Counted from the first letter of the stretch, positions 1 through 10,021 are shown. The stretch is DNA of 64,000 nucleotides from Streptomyces sp. 840.1 (GCF_003751445.1 NZ_RJUU01000001.1:3911001-3975000), one strand, 5' to 3'. Numbers and translations are program-made. The notes: generated by a model from the letters alone, not told the origin.

Positions 1-11
1 AGGAGCACGCA

Positions 12-758
12 GTGACGGCACCCGTCTTCGTCGTCGAGGAGATGCCCACGGGGCCCGGCTTCGTCCTGGAGGGCCCGGAGGGACGGCACGCCGTCTCGGT
101 GCGACGCCTGCAGGCCGGAGAGGACGTCGTCCTGACCGACGGCCGGGGCCGCTGGGCGCAGGGCGTGGTGTCCGCCGCCGAGGGCAAGGACCGGCTGGTC
201 CTCACCGGTCTTGAGCCCGTCCACGAGGAACCCCGCCCGGGGCTCCGCATCACCGTCGTCCAGGCGCTGCCCAAGGGTGACCGCGGAGAGCTCGCCGTCG
301 AGACGATGACGGAGACCGGGGTCGACGCGATCGTGCCGTGGCAGGCCGGGCGCTGCATCACCCAGTGGAGGGGCGAGCGGGGCCTCAAGGCCCTGGCGAA
401 ATGGCGCGCCACGGCCCGCGAGGCCGGCAAGCAGTCGCGCCGGGTGCGGTTCCCGGAGGTGGCCGACGCGATGACGACCAAGCAGGTCGCCGCGTTTCTG
501 GCCGAGGCGGACTTCGCGGCCGTGCTGCACGAGGACCGCGCGTACGGCAGCGAGCCGCTGGCCGGCGTCGCCCTGCCCGAAGCGGGCGAGATCGTGCTGG
601 TCGTCGGACCGGAAGGCGGCGTCTCGCCCGAGGAGCTGGCCGCGTTCACCGCCGCCGGGGCGCGGACCTGCCGGCTCGGGCCGACCGTGCTGCGTACCTC
701 GACGGCCGGCACGGCAGCAACGGCCCTGCTGCTGGGCCGCACCGGCCGCTGGTCATGA
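12..758 (+). CDS. rsmE: 16S rRNA (uracil-1498-N3)-methyltransferase RsmE
   Basis: This is a SPOUT-fold enzyme that methylates N3 of U1498 in 16S rRNA, using SAM in the cytoplasm. The 248-residue protein has an N-terminal PUA-like part and a C-terminal SAM-binding knot. The knot carries GPEGGVSPEEL near residue 200 and LGPTVLRTSTA near residue 220, both diagnostic of the family. The GTG start follows AGGAG at bases 1-5 with normal spacing. Length is normal for the family. In actinobacteria the gene usually follows dnaJ, which would lie just left of the window. Confidence 0.95.
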   Translation: MTAPVFVVEEMPTGPGFVLEGPEGRHAVSVRRLQAGEDVVLTDGRGRWAQGVVSAAEGKDRLVLTGLEPVHEEPRPGLRITVVQALPKGDRGELAVETMTETGVDAIVPWQAGRCITQWRGERGLKALAKWRATAREAGKQSRRVRFPEVADAMTTKQVAAFLAEADFAAVLHEDRAYGSEPLAGVALPEAGEIVLVVGPEGGVSPEELAAFTAAGARTCRLGPTVLRTSTAGTAATALLLGRTGRWS

Positions 759-840
759 ACCCCGCTGTTTTCCGCCACTCGGGCCGGTTGTGGCCGCGAG
801 CGGTCTACCGCACCGTCAGGAGCGGTGGGAAGCTGCCCGT

Positions 841-1392
841 ATGGGGACAACAAGGGCATGGAGCAGTCGAGGGGTCCGTCGCTTTCCGGCCGTGATCTGC
901 CTTACCGGCACGGTCGTCGCGGGACTGGCCGCCTGCGATCCGGTCAACGGCCTGAACTCCGCGTCCATCGCCGTGACCACCGACCGGACCGCCACCCGCG
1001 CGCTGGAGCACGAAGGGGTGCACGTGCAGTGGCTGACCTGCACCGCACGGACCGGCCGGGGCGCGAGCTCCCGCACCGGTCCGGCCACCCCCGCCACCAG
1101 CCGGGTCGCGGACGTGGACTGCAACGGCCGCACCAAGGAGGGCGAGGACATCAGCCTGGACGGCAAGGTCGACCGGGAGGTCGAAGGCCGGTGCGTCAGC
1201 GGTGACATGACCGCGAAGGCGGGCGGCGAGACCGTCTTCCGCGCCACGATGCTCGGCAACTGCGACGCCGCGCCCTCGTCGTCGGCACCGCGCCGGCCCC
1301 CGGCGGGCGGCGGCGCGGACGGCGGCGGGCCGGGCGCCCGGCCGACCGTGACGGTCACGGTCACCGTGACCGAGTCGCCCCGGGGCAAGTAA
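841..1392 (+). CDS. Predicted lipoprotein
   Basis: The 183-residue product has a basic N-terminus, a short hydrophobic stretch (about residues 20-30) and a lipobox, LAAC, near residue 32. It should therefore be lipid-anchored outside the membrane. The mature part contains several cysteines that may pair. The C-terminus is rich in Pro, Gly and alternating Thr-Val, encoded by a short GACGGTCAC-type repeat. I chose the ATG at 841 because it follows a GGGA sequence and leaves a proper signal peptide; an upstream in-frame start at 790 would overextend it. Function is unknown. It lies between rsmE and the tricorn-like protease gene on the same strand. Confidence 0.75.
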   Translation: MGTTRAWSSRGVRRFPAVICLTGTVVAGLAACDPVNGLNSASIAVTTDRTATRALEHEGVHVQWLTCTARTGRGASSRTGPATPATSRVADVDCNGRTKEGEDISLDGKVDREVEGRCVSGDMTAKAGGETVFRATMLGNCDAAPSSSAPRRPPAGGGADGGGPGARPTVTVTVTVTESPRGK

Positions 1393-1469
1393 GTGTGCGG
1401 GGCACCGACTGTGTCGGACTCCGGCCAACTCCGTTTCCCCGGGCCCGGCCTCGGCCTAGGGTGATCGCT

Positions 1470-4400
1470 GTGACACAGCCTTCCTACCTCCGGTATCCCC
1501 ATGTCCAGGGCGACCTGATCGCCTTCACCGCCGAGGACGACGTCTGGCTCGCGCCGCTCGACGGCGGCCGAGCCTGGCGGGTCAGCGCGGACAACCGCCC
1601 CGTCGCCCAGCCGCGGATCTCTCCCGACGGCACCCTCGTCGCCTGGACGTCCACCCGGGACGGGGCACCCGAGGTGCACCTGGCCCCGGTCGACGGCGGC
1701 CCCTCCAAGCGGCTGACCTACTGGGGCGACGCGCAGACAGCCGTGCACGGCTGGACACCCGAGGGCGAGGTGCTGGTCCTCAGCACCCAGGGCCAGGTCT
1801 CGCTGCGCCGCACCTGGGCCCGCGCCCTGCCGGCCGACGGAGGCCCCGCGCGCACCCTGCCGTACGGACCGGTCGGCTCCCTCGCCTACGGGCCCGGTGG
1901 CCGGATCCTGCTGCTCTCGGCCACCATGGGGCGCGAGGCCGCCAAGTGGAAGCGCTACCGGGGCGGCACGGCCGGCAAGCTCTGGATCGCCGCCGAAGAG
2001 GCAGCGGCCGACGGTGAGCCGCAGGAGTTCGTCCGGGTCAACGAGGAGCTCGACGGCAACATCGAGTGCCCGATGTGGGTCGGCGAGCGCATCGCCTTCC
2101 TCTCCGACCACGAAGGCGTCGGAGCCCTCTACTCCTCCCTCCCCGACGGCACCGGACTGCGCCGGCACACCGGCGTCGAGGGCTTCTACGCCCGGCACGC
2201 CGCCACCGACGGCACCCGGGTCGTGCATGCCGCGGCCGGTGAGCTCTGGCTCCTGGACGGTCTGGACGGGGACGAGCCCCGCCGGCTCGACATCCGGCTC
2301 GGCGGCCAGCGCGCCGACCTCCAGCCGCACCCCGTGCACGCCGGCAGCCACCTGAGCGCCGCGTCCCCGGACCGCACCGGACGCGGCAGCGCGGTCGGGT
2401 CCCGCGGTGCCGTGCACTGGGTCACCCACCGCGAGGGCCCGGCCCGCGCACTCGCCGTCGAACCCGGCGTACGGGCCAGGCTGCCCCGCACCTTCCAGGC
2501 CGACGGCGACCAGCACGTCGTCTGGGTCACCGACGCCGAGGGCGACGACGCGCTGGAGTGCGCACCCGCCACCGGCACCGCGCCCGACGCCGTACCGCGC
2601 CGCCTCGCCGCCGGGAGGCTCGGCCGGGTCCTGGACCTGGCCCCCGCCCCCGACGGCAGCCGGTTCGCCGTCGCCGCCCACGACGGACGCGTACTGATCG
2701 TCGAACGGGAGAGCGGCGAGGTCCACGAGGTGGACCGCAGCGAGCACGGCGACGCCTCCGGGCTCGTCTTCTCACCCGACTCCTCCTGGCTCGCCTGGTC
2801 GCACCCCGGCCCAGAGCCGCTCAGCCAGCTCAAGCTCGCCCACCTGGCCGACCTGACGGTCACCGAGGCGACCCCCCTGCGGTTCCGGGACTTCGCACCC
2901 GCATTCACCGCCGACGGGAAGCACCTGGCCTTTCTCTCCGAGCGGGCCTTCGACCCGGTCTACGACTCACACGTCTTCGACCTCGCCTTCATCGGCGGCT
3001 GCCGGCCGCACCTGCTGACCCTCGCCGCGACCACCCCCTCCCCGTTCGGGCCGCAGCTCCACGGCCGCCCGACCGAGCGCGAGAAGGGCGGCGAGGGCGA
3101 CGACAACCCCACCGCGCTCCCGGTCACCCGCATCGACCTGGACGGCCTCGCGGACCGGATCGTCGCCCTGCCCGTCGAGGCGGCCAGCTACTCCTCGCTC
3201 CGGGCCGCGAAGGACGGCCTGCTCTGGCTGCGCCACCCGGTCGTCGGGGTCCTCGGCACGAGCGCGGCCACGCCCGACGCCCGACGCCCCGAGACCGTGC
3301 TGGAGCGGTACGACCTGGAGAAGCTGCGCTGCGAGGAACTCGCCTCCGACGTCACCCGGTTCGCGGTCAGCGGCGACGGCAAGCGGCTGGTGCTGCACAG
3401 CCGGGGCGCCCTGCGCGTCGTACCCTCCGACACCCGGGTGGCGGGCTCCGACGACGACCACGACGGCGACGGCGTCACCGTCGACCTCTCCCGGATCCGC
3501 CACACCCTGGACCCGGCCGCCGAATGGCGGCAGATGTACGACGAGGCCGGCCGCATCATGCGGGACAACTTCTGGCGCCCCGACATGGGCGGCACCGACT
3601 GGAACGGTGTCCTGGACCGCTACCGGCCGGTCCTGGAACGCGTCGCCACCCACGACGACCTCATCGACCTGCTGTGGGAGGTACAGGGCGAACTCGGCAC
3701 CTCCCACGCCTACGTACAGCCGGCCGGCGGCTGGCACGACGACTCCGCCCGCCAGGGACTGCTCGGCGCCGACCTCTCACGCGCCGACGACGGCAGCTGG
3801 CGCATCGACCGGATCCTGCCCTCGGAGACCTCCGACCCCGCCGCCCGCGCGCCGCTCGCCGCACCGGGCGTCGCCGTCCGCGCCGGGGACGCGATCCTGG
3901 CCGTCGACGGACACCCCGTCGACCGGGTCACCGGCCCCGGACCGCTGCTCACCGGCTCGGCCGGCCACCCGGTCGAGCTGACCGTCGCACCCGCCGACGG
4001 CGGCGACCCGCGCCATGTCGTCGTCGTACCGATCGCGGACGAGGAACCGCTGCGCTACCACGCCTGGGTCGCCGACCGGCGCGCCTACGTCCACGAGCAC
4101 TCCGGCGGTCGCCTCGGCTACGTCCACATCCCCGACATGGCCGGACCCGGCTGGGCCCAGATCCACCGCGACCTGCGCACCGAGGTCGCCCGCGAGGGGC
4201 TGGTGGTGGACGTCCGGGAGAACCGGGGCGGCCACACCTCACAGCTGATCGTGGAGAAGCTGGGCCGCCGCATCGTCGGCTGGGACCTGCCCCGGGGCAG
4301 GCAGCCCCAGAGCTACCCGGGCGACGCGCCGCGCGGACCGGTCGTCGCGGTCGCGGACGAGTTCTCCGGTTCGGACGGCGACATCGTGAACGCGGCGATC

Positions 4401-4697
4401 AAGCTGATGGGCATCGGCCCGGTGGTCGGCGCCCGCACCTGGGGCGGCGTGGTGGGCATCGACAGCCGGTACCGGCTGGTGGACGGCACCCTGGTCACCC
4501 AGCCGAAGTACGCCTTCTGGATGGACGGGTACGGCTGGGGCGTCGAGAACCACGGCGTCGACCCGGACGTCGAGGTCGTCATGACGCCGCAGGACCGTGC
4601 CGCGGGGCGCGATCCGCAGCTGGACGAGGCGATCCGGCTCGCACTGGAGTCGCTGGCCCGGACCCCGGCGAAGACGGCGCCCTCGCTGCCGGGGTGA
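1470..4697 (+). CDS. Tricorn protease homolog (S41 family peptidase)
   Basis: This 1075-residue protein resembles tricorn protease, a large cytoplasmic peptidase that trims oligopeptides released by the proteasome. The N-terminal 650 residues form beta-propeller repeats. They are followed by a C1 region, a PDZ domain (about residues 790-850) and the C-terminal S41 catalytic part. Catalytic features are visible: TSHAYV with His at residue 746 and FSGSDGD with the likely nucleophile Ser near residue 968. The GTG at 1470 gives the typical N-terminus VTQPSYLRYP; an in-frame GTG at 1461 is also possible. Streptomyces has proteasomes, which fits the role. Substrates are not shown by the sequence. 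Confidence 0.93.
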   Translation: MTQPSYLRYPHVQGDLIAFTAEDDVWLAPLDGGRAWRVSADNRPVAQPRISPDGTLVAWTSTRDGAPEVHLAPVDGGPSKRLTYWGDAQTAVHGWTPEGEVLVLSTQGQVSLRRTWARALPADGGPARTLPYGPVGSLAYGPGGRILLLSATMGREAAKWKRYRGGTAGKLWIAAEEAAADGEPQEFVRVNEELDGNIECPMWVGERIAFLSDHEGVGALYSSLPDGTGLRRHTGVEGFYARHAATDGTRVVHAAAGELWLLDGLDGDEPRRLDIRLGGQRADLQPHPVHAGSHLSAASPDRTGRGSAVGSRGAVHWVTHREGPARALAVEPGVRARLPRTFQADGDQHVVWVTDAEGDDALECAPATGTAPDAVPRRLAAGRLGRVLDLAPAPDGSRFAVAAHDGRVLIVERESGEVHEVDRSEHGDASGLVFSPDSSWLAWSHPGPEPLSQLKLAHLADLTVTEATPLRFRDFAPAFTADGKHLAFLSERAFDPVYDSHVFDLAFIGGCRPHLLTLAATTPSPFGPQLHGRPTEREKGGEGDDNPTALPVTRIDLDGLADRIVALPVEAASYSSLRAAKDGLLWLRHPVVGVLGTSAATPDARRPETVLERYDLEKLRCEELASDVTRFAVSGDGKRLVLHSRGALRVVPSDTRVAGSDDDHDGDGVTVDLSRIRHTLDPAAEWRQMYDEAGRIMRDNFWRPDMGGTDWNGVLDRYRPVLERVATHDDLIDLLWEVQGELGTSHAYVQPAGGWHDDSARQGLLGADLSRADDGSWRIDRILPSETSDPAARAPLAAPGVAVRAGDAILAVDGHPVDRVTGPGPLLTGSAGHPVELTVAPADGGDPRHVVVVPIADEEPLRYHAWVADRRAYVHEHSGGRLGYVHIPDMAGPGWAQIHRDLRTEVAREGLVVDVRENRGGHTSQLIVEKLGRRIVGWDLPRGRQPQSYPGDAPRGPVVAVADEFSGSDGDIVNAAIKLMGIGPVVGARTWGGVVGIDSRYRLVDGTLVTQPKYAFWMDGYGWGVENHGVDPDVEVVMTPQDRAAGRDPQLDEAIRLALESLARTPAKTAPSLPG

Positions 4698-4762
4698 CGT
4701 GAGGGGGCGGGTGCCGGGGCGCCTGCGGCCGGGCTGTTCCCGTCCCGCCCCTTCCCGTGTCC

Positions 4763-4851
4763 GGGGCTCCGCCCCGGACCCCGCGCCTCGAACGCCGGCG
4801 GGCCGGACGCTGCCGCCTTCGAGGCGCGGGGGCCCGGAGGCGCGGAGCCCC
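4763..4851. repeat. Intergenic palindromic repeat, possible terminator
   Basis: A large nested inverted repeat lies between the tricorn gene and the HIT gene. Outer arms GGGGCTCCGC (4763-4772) and GCGGAGCCCC (4842-4851) pair perfectly. Inner arms CCCCGCGCCTCGAA (4779-4792) and TTCGAGGCGCGGGG (4818-4831) also pair perfectly. GC-rich elements with 'CGCCTCGAACGCCGGCG'-like cores are scattered between genes in Streptomyces. This one probably folds into a cruciform or hairpin that ends transcription. Confidence 0.7.
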
Positions 4852-4918
4852 CGGAAACGGTGCGGTCCGTCCGGCTAGGCTGCTCCCTGACGGATCACCG
4901 AGACCGAAGGAGCACCAA

Positions 4919-5278
4919 ATGGCGGGAGAACCCCAGCCCGACTGCCTGTTCTGCAAGATCGTCTCGGGTGACATCCCGGCTACCATCATTCGGGAGACCG
5001 ACACCACCATCGCCTTCCGCGACATCAACCCCCAGGCGCCCACGCACGTGCTCGTCATCCCGCGCCTCCACCACCCGGACGCCGCCTCCCTCGCCTCCGC
5101 CGAACCGCAGGTCCTCGCGGACGTCCTGCGCGAGGCCGGACAGGTCGCCGCCGACGAGAAGATCGCGGACACCGGCTACCGGGTCGTGTTCAACACCGGC
5201 GCGGGCGCCGGGCAGACCGTCTTCCACGCGCACGCCCACGTCCTGGGCGGCCGCGGCCTCCAGTGGCCCCCCGGCTAG
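4919..5278 (+). CDS. HIT family protein (HINT-type nucleotide phosphoramidase)
   Basis: This is a small (119-residue) histidine-triad protein. Members hydrolyse nucleoside phosphoramidates or adenylated compounds in the cytoplasm. The signature HAHAHVLGG is near the C-terminus, and the N-terminus has CLFCKIVSGDIPA, where the two cysteines (CxxC) could join a zinc site with later histidines. The ATG at 4919 follows GAAGGAG. It is followed 18 bases later by the RNase Z gene, so the two are probably co-transcribed. The exact substrate cannot be read from sequence. Confidence 0.92.
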   Translation: MAGEPQPDCLFCKIVSGDIPATIIRETDTTIAFRDINPQAPTHVLVIPRLHHPDAASLASAEPQVLADVLREAGQVAADEKIADTGYRVVFNTGAGAGQTVFHAHAHVLGGRGLQWPPG

Positions 5279-5296
5279 AACGGACCGCCGCACACC

Positions 5297-6205
5297 GTGT
5301 CCGCACGTGAACTCGTCGTCCTGGGCACCGCCAGCCAGGTCCCGACCCGGCACCGCAACCACAACGGCTACCTGCTGCGCTGGGACGGCGAGGGCCTCCT
5401 CTTCGACCCCGGCGAGGGCACCCAGCGCCAGATGCTGCGGGCCGGCGTCGCCGCGCACGACATCAACCGGATCTGCGTCACGCACTTCCACGGCGACCAC
5501 TCGCTGGGCCTGGCCGGGGTGATCCAGCGGATCAACCTCGACCAGGTCCCGCACCCCGTCGCCGCGCACTACCCGGCGAGCGGACAGCACTTCTTCGACC
5601 GGCTGCGGTACGCCACCGCCTACCGCGAGTCCGTCGAGCTGCACCAGGCCCCGGTCGCCGCCGACGGGCCGCTGGCCACCACGGACGCGTACACGCTCAG
5701 CGCCCACAAGCTGTCCCACCCCGTCGAGTCCTACGGCTACCGACTCGTGGAGCCGGACAGGCGGCGCATGCTGCCCGCCCGGCTCGCGGAGCACTCCATC
5801 GCCGGACCCGACATCGGCCGGCTCCAGCGCGAGGGCGCCCTCGGGAGGGTCACCCTCGACGACGTCTCCGAGCACAGGCGCGGACAGCGGTTCGCGTTCA
5901 TCATGGACACCAGGCTCTGCGACGGCGTGTACGCCCTGGCCGAGGGGTGCGACATGCTGGTCATCGAGTCGACCTTCCTCGACGAGGACGAACGGCTCGC
6001 CACCGACCACGGCCACCTGACCGCCGGCCAGGCGGCCCGGGTGGCGCGCGAAGCGGGCGCACGGCACCTCGTGCTCACCCACTTCTCGCAGCGCTACCCG
6101 GACCCGGAGGCCTTCGAGGCGCAGGCCCGCGCCGCCGGATTCGAGGGCGAACTGACCATCGCCCAGGACCTGATCACGGTCCCGGTCCCCACGCGTCACC
6201 AGTAG
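5297..6205 (+). CDS. rnz: Ribonuclease Z
   Basis: The product is a metallo-beta-lactamase-fold endonuclease that removes the 3' trailer from tRNA precursors. The 302-residue protein has the zinc motif HFHGDH at residues 63-68 and, further on, conserved metal-ligand regions ([38 protein letters not shown]). Length and order fit bacterial RNase Z. The start is GTG directly after the HIT gene. The 3' end holds a CAG/AACAG-rich stretch before the adenosine deaminase gene. I rate rnz more likely than a generic MBL hydrolase. Confidence 0.9.
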   Translation: MSARELVVLGTASQVPTRHRNHNGYLLRWDGEGLLFDPGEGTQRQMLRAGVAAHDINRICVTHFHGDHSLGLAGVIQRINLDQVPHPVAAHYPASGQHFFDRLRYATAYRESVELHQAPVAADGPLATTDAYTLSAHKLSHPVESYGYRLVEPDRRRMLPARLAEHSIAGPDIGRLQREGALGRVTLDDVSEHRRGQRFAFIMDTRLCDGVYALAEGCDMLVIESTFLDEDERLATDHGHLTAGQAARVAREAGARHLVLTHFSQRYPDPEAFEAQARAAGFEGELTIAQDLITVPVPTRHQ

Positions 6206-6266
6206 GACCACCAGCAACAGCAGCACCAGTAAAAGCAACAGCACCACACGCGTTAGTGAGACACCC

Positions 6267-7259
6267 GTGCACCTCCCCAAAGCAGAACTCCACCTCCACA
6301 TCGAAGGAACCCTCGAACCCGAGCTGGCCTTCGAGCTCGCCGCCCGCAACGGCGTGCGGCTGCCCTACGCGGACACCGAGGAGCTGCGCACCGCCTACCT
6401 CTTCGACGATCTGCAGAGCTTCCTCGACCTGTACTACGCGCTGATGGCGGTGTTGCGGACCGAGGACGACTTCACCGAGCTCGCCGACGCCTACCTCGCC
6501 CGCGCCTCGGCCCAGGGCGTGCGGCACGCGGAGATCTTCTTCGACCCGCAGGCGCACACCGCGCGCGGCGTCCCGATCGGGACGGTCGTCGAAGGGCTCG
6601 GCCGGGCGCTGGAGCGCAGCGAGGAGAAGCACGGCGTCTCCACCCAGCTGATCATGTGCTTCCTGCGCGACCGGCCCGCCGAATCGGCGCTGGAGACCCT
6701 CCAGGCCGCCAAGCCGCATCTGCACCGCATCAGCGCGATCGGCCTGGACTCCGCCGAGGTCGGCCACCCGCCGGCCAAGTTCCGCGAGGTGTACGCCGAG
6801 GCCGAGGCGCTCGGACTGCGCAAGGTCGCGCACGCCGGCGAGGAGGGCCCGCCCGCCTACATCCGGGAGGCCCTGGACGTGCTCGGGGTGGAGCGCATCG
6901 ACCACGGGCTGCGCTGCATGGAGGACCCGGAGCTGGTGGAGCGGCTGGTCGCGGACCGGGTGCCGCTCACCCTGTGCCCGCTGTCCAACGTACGGCTGCG
7001 GGCCATCGACACCCTGGAGGAGCACCCGTTGCGGGCCATGATGGACGCCGGGCTGCTCTGCACGGTGAACTCCGACGACCCCGCCTACTTCGGCGGGTAC
7101 GTCGGGGACACCTTCCACGCCGTGCACGAGGCGCTCGGCCTGGAGCGCGAACAGCTGCGCACCCTGGCCCGCAACTCCTTCGAGGCGGCCTTCCTCGACC
7201 ACGACGAGGAGCGCCGGGCGCGCTACCTGTCCGAGGTCGAGGCGTACGCGTTCGACTGA
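6267..7259 (+). CDS. add: Adenosine deaminase
   Basis: This 330-residue TIM-barrel enzyme deaminates adenosine (or deoxyadenosine) to inosine in purine salvage. Metal- and substrate-binding motifs are in order: HLHIEGTLEP near residue 10, HAGEEGPP near residue 191, RIDHGLRC near residue 211 and VNSDDPAYFGG near residue 268. The GTG start gives VHLPKAELH, the usual N-terminus. Its last 37 bases overlap the tail of the convergent MFS gene, so the two transcripts are antisense at their ends. The shorter actinobacterial-type enzymes may act on related aminopurines, so substrate preference is an inference. Confidence 0.9.
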   Translation: MHLPKAELHLHIEGTLEPELAFELAARNGVRLPYADTEELRTAYLFDDLQSFLDLYYALMAVLRTEDDFTELADAYLARASAQGVRHAEIFFDPQAHTARGVPIGTVVEGLGRALERSEEKHGVSTQLIMCFLRDRPAESALETLQAAKPHLHRISAIGLDSAEVGHPPAKFREVYAEAEALGLRKVAHAGEEGPPAYIREALDVLGVERIDHGLRCMEDPELVERLVADRVPLTLCPLSNVRLRAIDTLEEHPLRAMMDAGLLCTVNSDDPAYFGGYVGDTFHAVHEALGLEREQLRTLARNSFEAAFLDHDEERRARYLSEVEAYAFD

Positions 7260-8581
7260 CCGTCCCCGCCCGCCGGGCCTGCCGTCCGGAACGCGCTCCG
7301 GACCAGGCGCCTGCGGCGCAGCTCGGGCAGGCTGAGTTCCGTGACGGCCTGCTCGGGCGCGCCGAGCCTCGGCACGGCGCCGGGCACCGCACCGGTGGTG
7401 ACGGCGAGCAGGGCCGCCGGAGCACCGCCCCTGCGTCGCACCGATCCAGGCACCAGCGGACGGCCACCGGTGTGCAGCGCGACGGCCGTCACCGGGACCG
7501 CGACCAGCAGGGTCACCGCGCCCAGGACCAGCCCCATCACCCGGTAGCCGGACGTCTCGGACAGCACGCTGCCGAGCAGCGGCCCGCAGGCCACGCCCAC
7601 CGACGAGGCGGAGCCCGCGAGGACCGCCCAGCGGCCGCGGACGTCCAGTGACGCGGCCAGACCGATCAGGTAGGAGAGGACCACCGGGTAGAAGGTGTTC
7701 CACACGATCTCGCCGGTCGCGAACGAGCGGAGGCCGTCCGCGGAGGAGCTGAGCACGATCATCGCCGCGATGATCACGGTGCCCAGCCCGATCGGGACCG
7801 CGCGTCCGAGCCGTGCGCCCAGCAGTCCGGCGCCCATCACCCCGAGCAGTCCGGCGCCGAGGGCGACGGCGAAGACCGCTCCTATGGAGACCTCGGAGAG
7901 CCCCACCTGAACTATCCCGATGCGGCTGCTGACACCCCAGAGCGCGTTCTGCGCCATCGACCAGACGAGCATGCCGCCCGCCAGCACCAGACCGGAGCGG
8001 CGGTGCGGCAGCCGCCCGGCGGCGGGAACGGCGGGACCTGCGGGCACCGCGCCGCCCAGCCGGGACGTGGCGGGCCAGACGAGGAGCGCGGCCAGGGCGA
8101 TCGAGGCGAACGGCAGCCGGTGCCCGCCGCCCAGGTGAGGGATCGTCAAGTAGAGGACGCCGGCGGTCGCGGAGACGCTGAGCAGCCCCAGGGACGAGGT
8201 CCGGTGCGGATCGCGCTGTGCGGCGATGCCCGCCGCGGCGACCGCGGTCGCCGCGCCGGAGCCGAAGCCGCCGACGGCCACGCCCATGACCACCAGCGGT
8301 ACGGAACCGGCCAGCGCCGCGCAGCCGTAGCCGAGCGCGGCCAGCGTCAGTCCGATCCGCGCGGGTCTGCGCGGCCCGTACGTCTCGACCCGGCCCGCCA
8401 GGCAGAACCCGGCACAGGCCGAACTCAGCAGCAGGGCGCTGCCGACCAGCCCGGCCTGGGCGGCGCTGAGGCCCAGATAGACGGAGAGCCTCCCCACGAT
8501 GGTGGGGAGCAGATATGAGGCGAGGTAACCGGCGGTGAACACGGCAACCAGCGGCCACGCGGCGCGAGGGCGCGAGGACAT
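7223..8581 (-). CDS. MFS transporter
   Basis: This is a 452-residue major facilitator with about 12 hydrophobic segments, starting with AAWPLVAVFTAGYLASYLLP. It is probably a proton-driven efflux permease in the cytoplasmic membrane. I chose the start at 8581 because AGGAACGCCC precedes that ATG; the ATG at 8599 lacks a clear ribosome binding site. The C-terminal 60 residues are polar and arginine-rich, and the gene overlaps the end of add. It is transcribed away from the PfkB kinase across a 333-base gap. The substrate is unknown. Confidence 0.82.
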   Translation of the reverse strand: MSSRPRAAWPLVAVFTAGYLASYLLPTIVGRLSVYLGLSAAQAGLVGSALLLSSACAGFCLAGRVETYGPRRPARIGLTLAALGYGCAALAGSVPLVVMGVAVGGFGSGAATAVAAAGIAAQRDPHRTSSLGLLSVSATAGVLYLTIPHLGGGHRLPFASIALAALLVWPATSRLGGAVPAGPAVPAAGRLPHRRSGLVLAGGMLVWSMAQNALWGVSSRIGIVQVGLSEVSIGAVFAVALGAGLLGVMGAGLLGARLGRAVPIGLGTVIIAAMIVLSSSADGLRSFATGEIVWNTFYPVVLSYLIGLAASLDVRGRWAVLAGSASSVGVACGPLLGSVLSETSGYRVMGLVLGAVTLLVAVPVTAVALHTGGRPLVPGSVRRRGGAPAALLAVTTGAVPGAVPRLGAPEQAVTELSLPELRRRRLVRSAFRTAGPAGGDGQSNAYASTSDR

Positions 8582-8914
8582 GGGCGTTCCTGAAGACATG
8601 CCAGAAGAGGCGGGAGAAGACAGAGGGGGGTAAGGCGAAAACGCAGAAAACGAAGGAAATGCGAAGAAGTCGACACACTCGTCGGAAAACGCCTCCAACG
8701 GTGCTCGCGGGCCAATTTGTATCAAGCGCTCCCGGCCGACGGAAAGTCGCCTCGCTGTGATCTAAGACACTTATGTGTTTGCCGCGTTTATATGCGGGTA
8801 GCGGTGCATGTTTATGCAGGTCAGGCTCTGTATGAACAGACTCGGCGTGGACCCCCCGAACGGCGGAGTGAATCGGGCACACTGGCCGGAACTGCCACGA
8901 CCGGGGAGTGCAAG
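8582..8914. other. Divergent intergenic region between MFS and PfkB genes
   Basis: This 333-base region carries the promoters of two divergent genes. It is clearly less GC-rich than its surroundings, with stretches such as CACTTATGTGTTTGCC and TTTATATGCGG around 8768-8795. An ACAC/GTGT dyad sits at 8767-8778. No conserved small gene is visible. I cannot assign a specific regulator. Confidence 0.4.
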
Positions 8915-10021
8915 GTGAGCACTGGGATGCCAGGAATCGACCCACTGGACGGACTGCGCGCGCCGCAGGACCCGGACTGCGACGTCTTCCTCACCGGCAC
9001 GGTCTTCCTCGACATCATCTTCACCGGCCTGGACAGCGCCCCCGTGCGCGGCACCGAGTCCTGGGCGCGCGGCATGGGCTCCAGTCCCGGCGGGGTCGCC
9101 AACATGGCCACCGCGCTGGCCCGGCTCGGCCTGCACACCTCACTGGCGGCGGCCTTCGGCGACGACCACTACGGCGAGTACTGCTGGGACGCCCTGGAGC
9201 AGGGCGAGGGCATCGACCTCTCGATGTCGCACACCGTCCGCGGCTGGCACTCCCCGGTGACCGTCTCCATGGCGTACGAGGGCGAGCGCACGATGGTCTC
9301 GCACGGCCACGAGGCCCCGCCGCCCGCCGCACCGGGCCCGGCCGTCACCGCCGCCTTCCCGCAGTGCCCGCCCCTGGCCCGTGCGGCCGTCGCCTCGCTC
9401 GTCCCGGGCCGCAGCGAGCCGTGGGTCGCCGCCGCCGCCCGCAGCGGCGCCAAGGTCTTCGCCGATGTCGGCTGGGACGAGACGGGCCGCTGGGACCTGG
9501 CGGGGCTGACCGACCTGTCGCACTGCCAGGCGTTCCTGCCCAACGCGCAGGAGGCCATGCGCTACACCCGCACCGACTGCCCCCGCGCCGCCGCGCACGC
9601 CCTCGCCGAGCACGTACCGCTCGCCGTCGTCACCCTCGGTGCCGAGGGCGCCTACGCGGTCGACTCGGCCACCGGCACCGCCGCCGAGGTCCCCGCGATC
9701 GCCGTCGAGGCGCTCGACCCGACCGGCGCGGGCGACGTCTTCGTCGCGGGGTTCGTCACCGGCACCCTGGCCAACTGGCCGCTCGCCGACCGGCTCGCCT
9801 TCGCCGGGCTCACCGCCGCCCTCTCCGTGCAGGAGTTCGGCGGCTCGCTCTCGGCCCCCGGCTGGGCCGAGATCGCCGCCTGGTGGCAGCAGGTCCGCAC
9901 CTGCGCCGACCAGGACCCGGCGGCGCTCCAGCGCTACGCGTTCCTCCAGGACCTGCTGCCGGCGACGGCCCGCCACTGGCCGCTGCGCCGGGCCGTACCG
10001 ACGATCGGCTTCCGGCCGTGA
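8915..10021 (+). CDS. PfkB family carbohydrate kinase
   Basis: The product is a 368-residue ribokinase-fold kinase that should phosphorylate a sugar or nucleoside with ATP. The N-terminal glycine motif is present (GSSPGGVANMATALARLG, about residues 53-70). So is the PfkB C-terminal signature with the anion hole and catalytic Asp (DPTGAGDVFVAGF, about residues 268-280). The GTG at 8915 follows GGGGAG with 7-base spacing; an in-frame ATG at 8927 is a weaker alternative. The substrate cannot be named. It is monocistronic, followed after 133 bases by phoH. Confidence 0.85.
   Translation: MSTGMPGIDPLDGLRAPQDPDCDVFLTGTVFLDIIFTGLDSAPVRGTESWARGMGSSPGGVANMATALARLGLHTSLAAAFGDDHYGEYCWDALEQGEGIDLSMSHTVRGWHSPVTVSMAYEGERTMVSHGHEAPPPAAPGPAVTAAFPQCPPLARAAVASLVPGRSEPWVAAAARSGAKVFADVGWDETGRWDLAGLTDLSHCQAFLPNAQEAMRYTRTDCPRAAAHALAEHVPLAVVTLGAEGAYAVDSATGTAAEVPAIAVEALDPTGAGDVFVAGFVTGTLANWPLADRLAFAGLTAALSVQEFGGSLSAPGWAEIAAWWQQVRTCADQDPAALQRYAFLQDLLPATARHWPLRRAVPTIGFRP

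Noticed and set aside
8582..8725. Start of the first MFS gene at 8725
   Set aside because: The added 48 residues are Phe/Pro/Ser-rich and non-conserved, while the ATG at 8581 has AGGA at good spacing.
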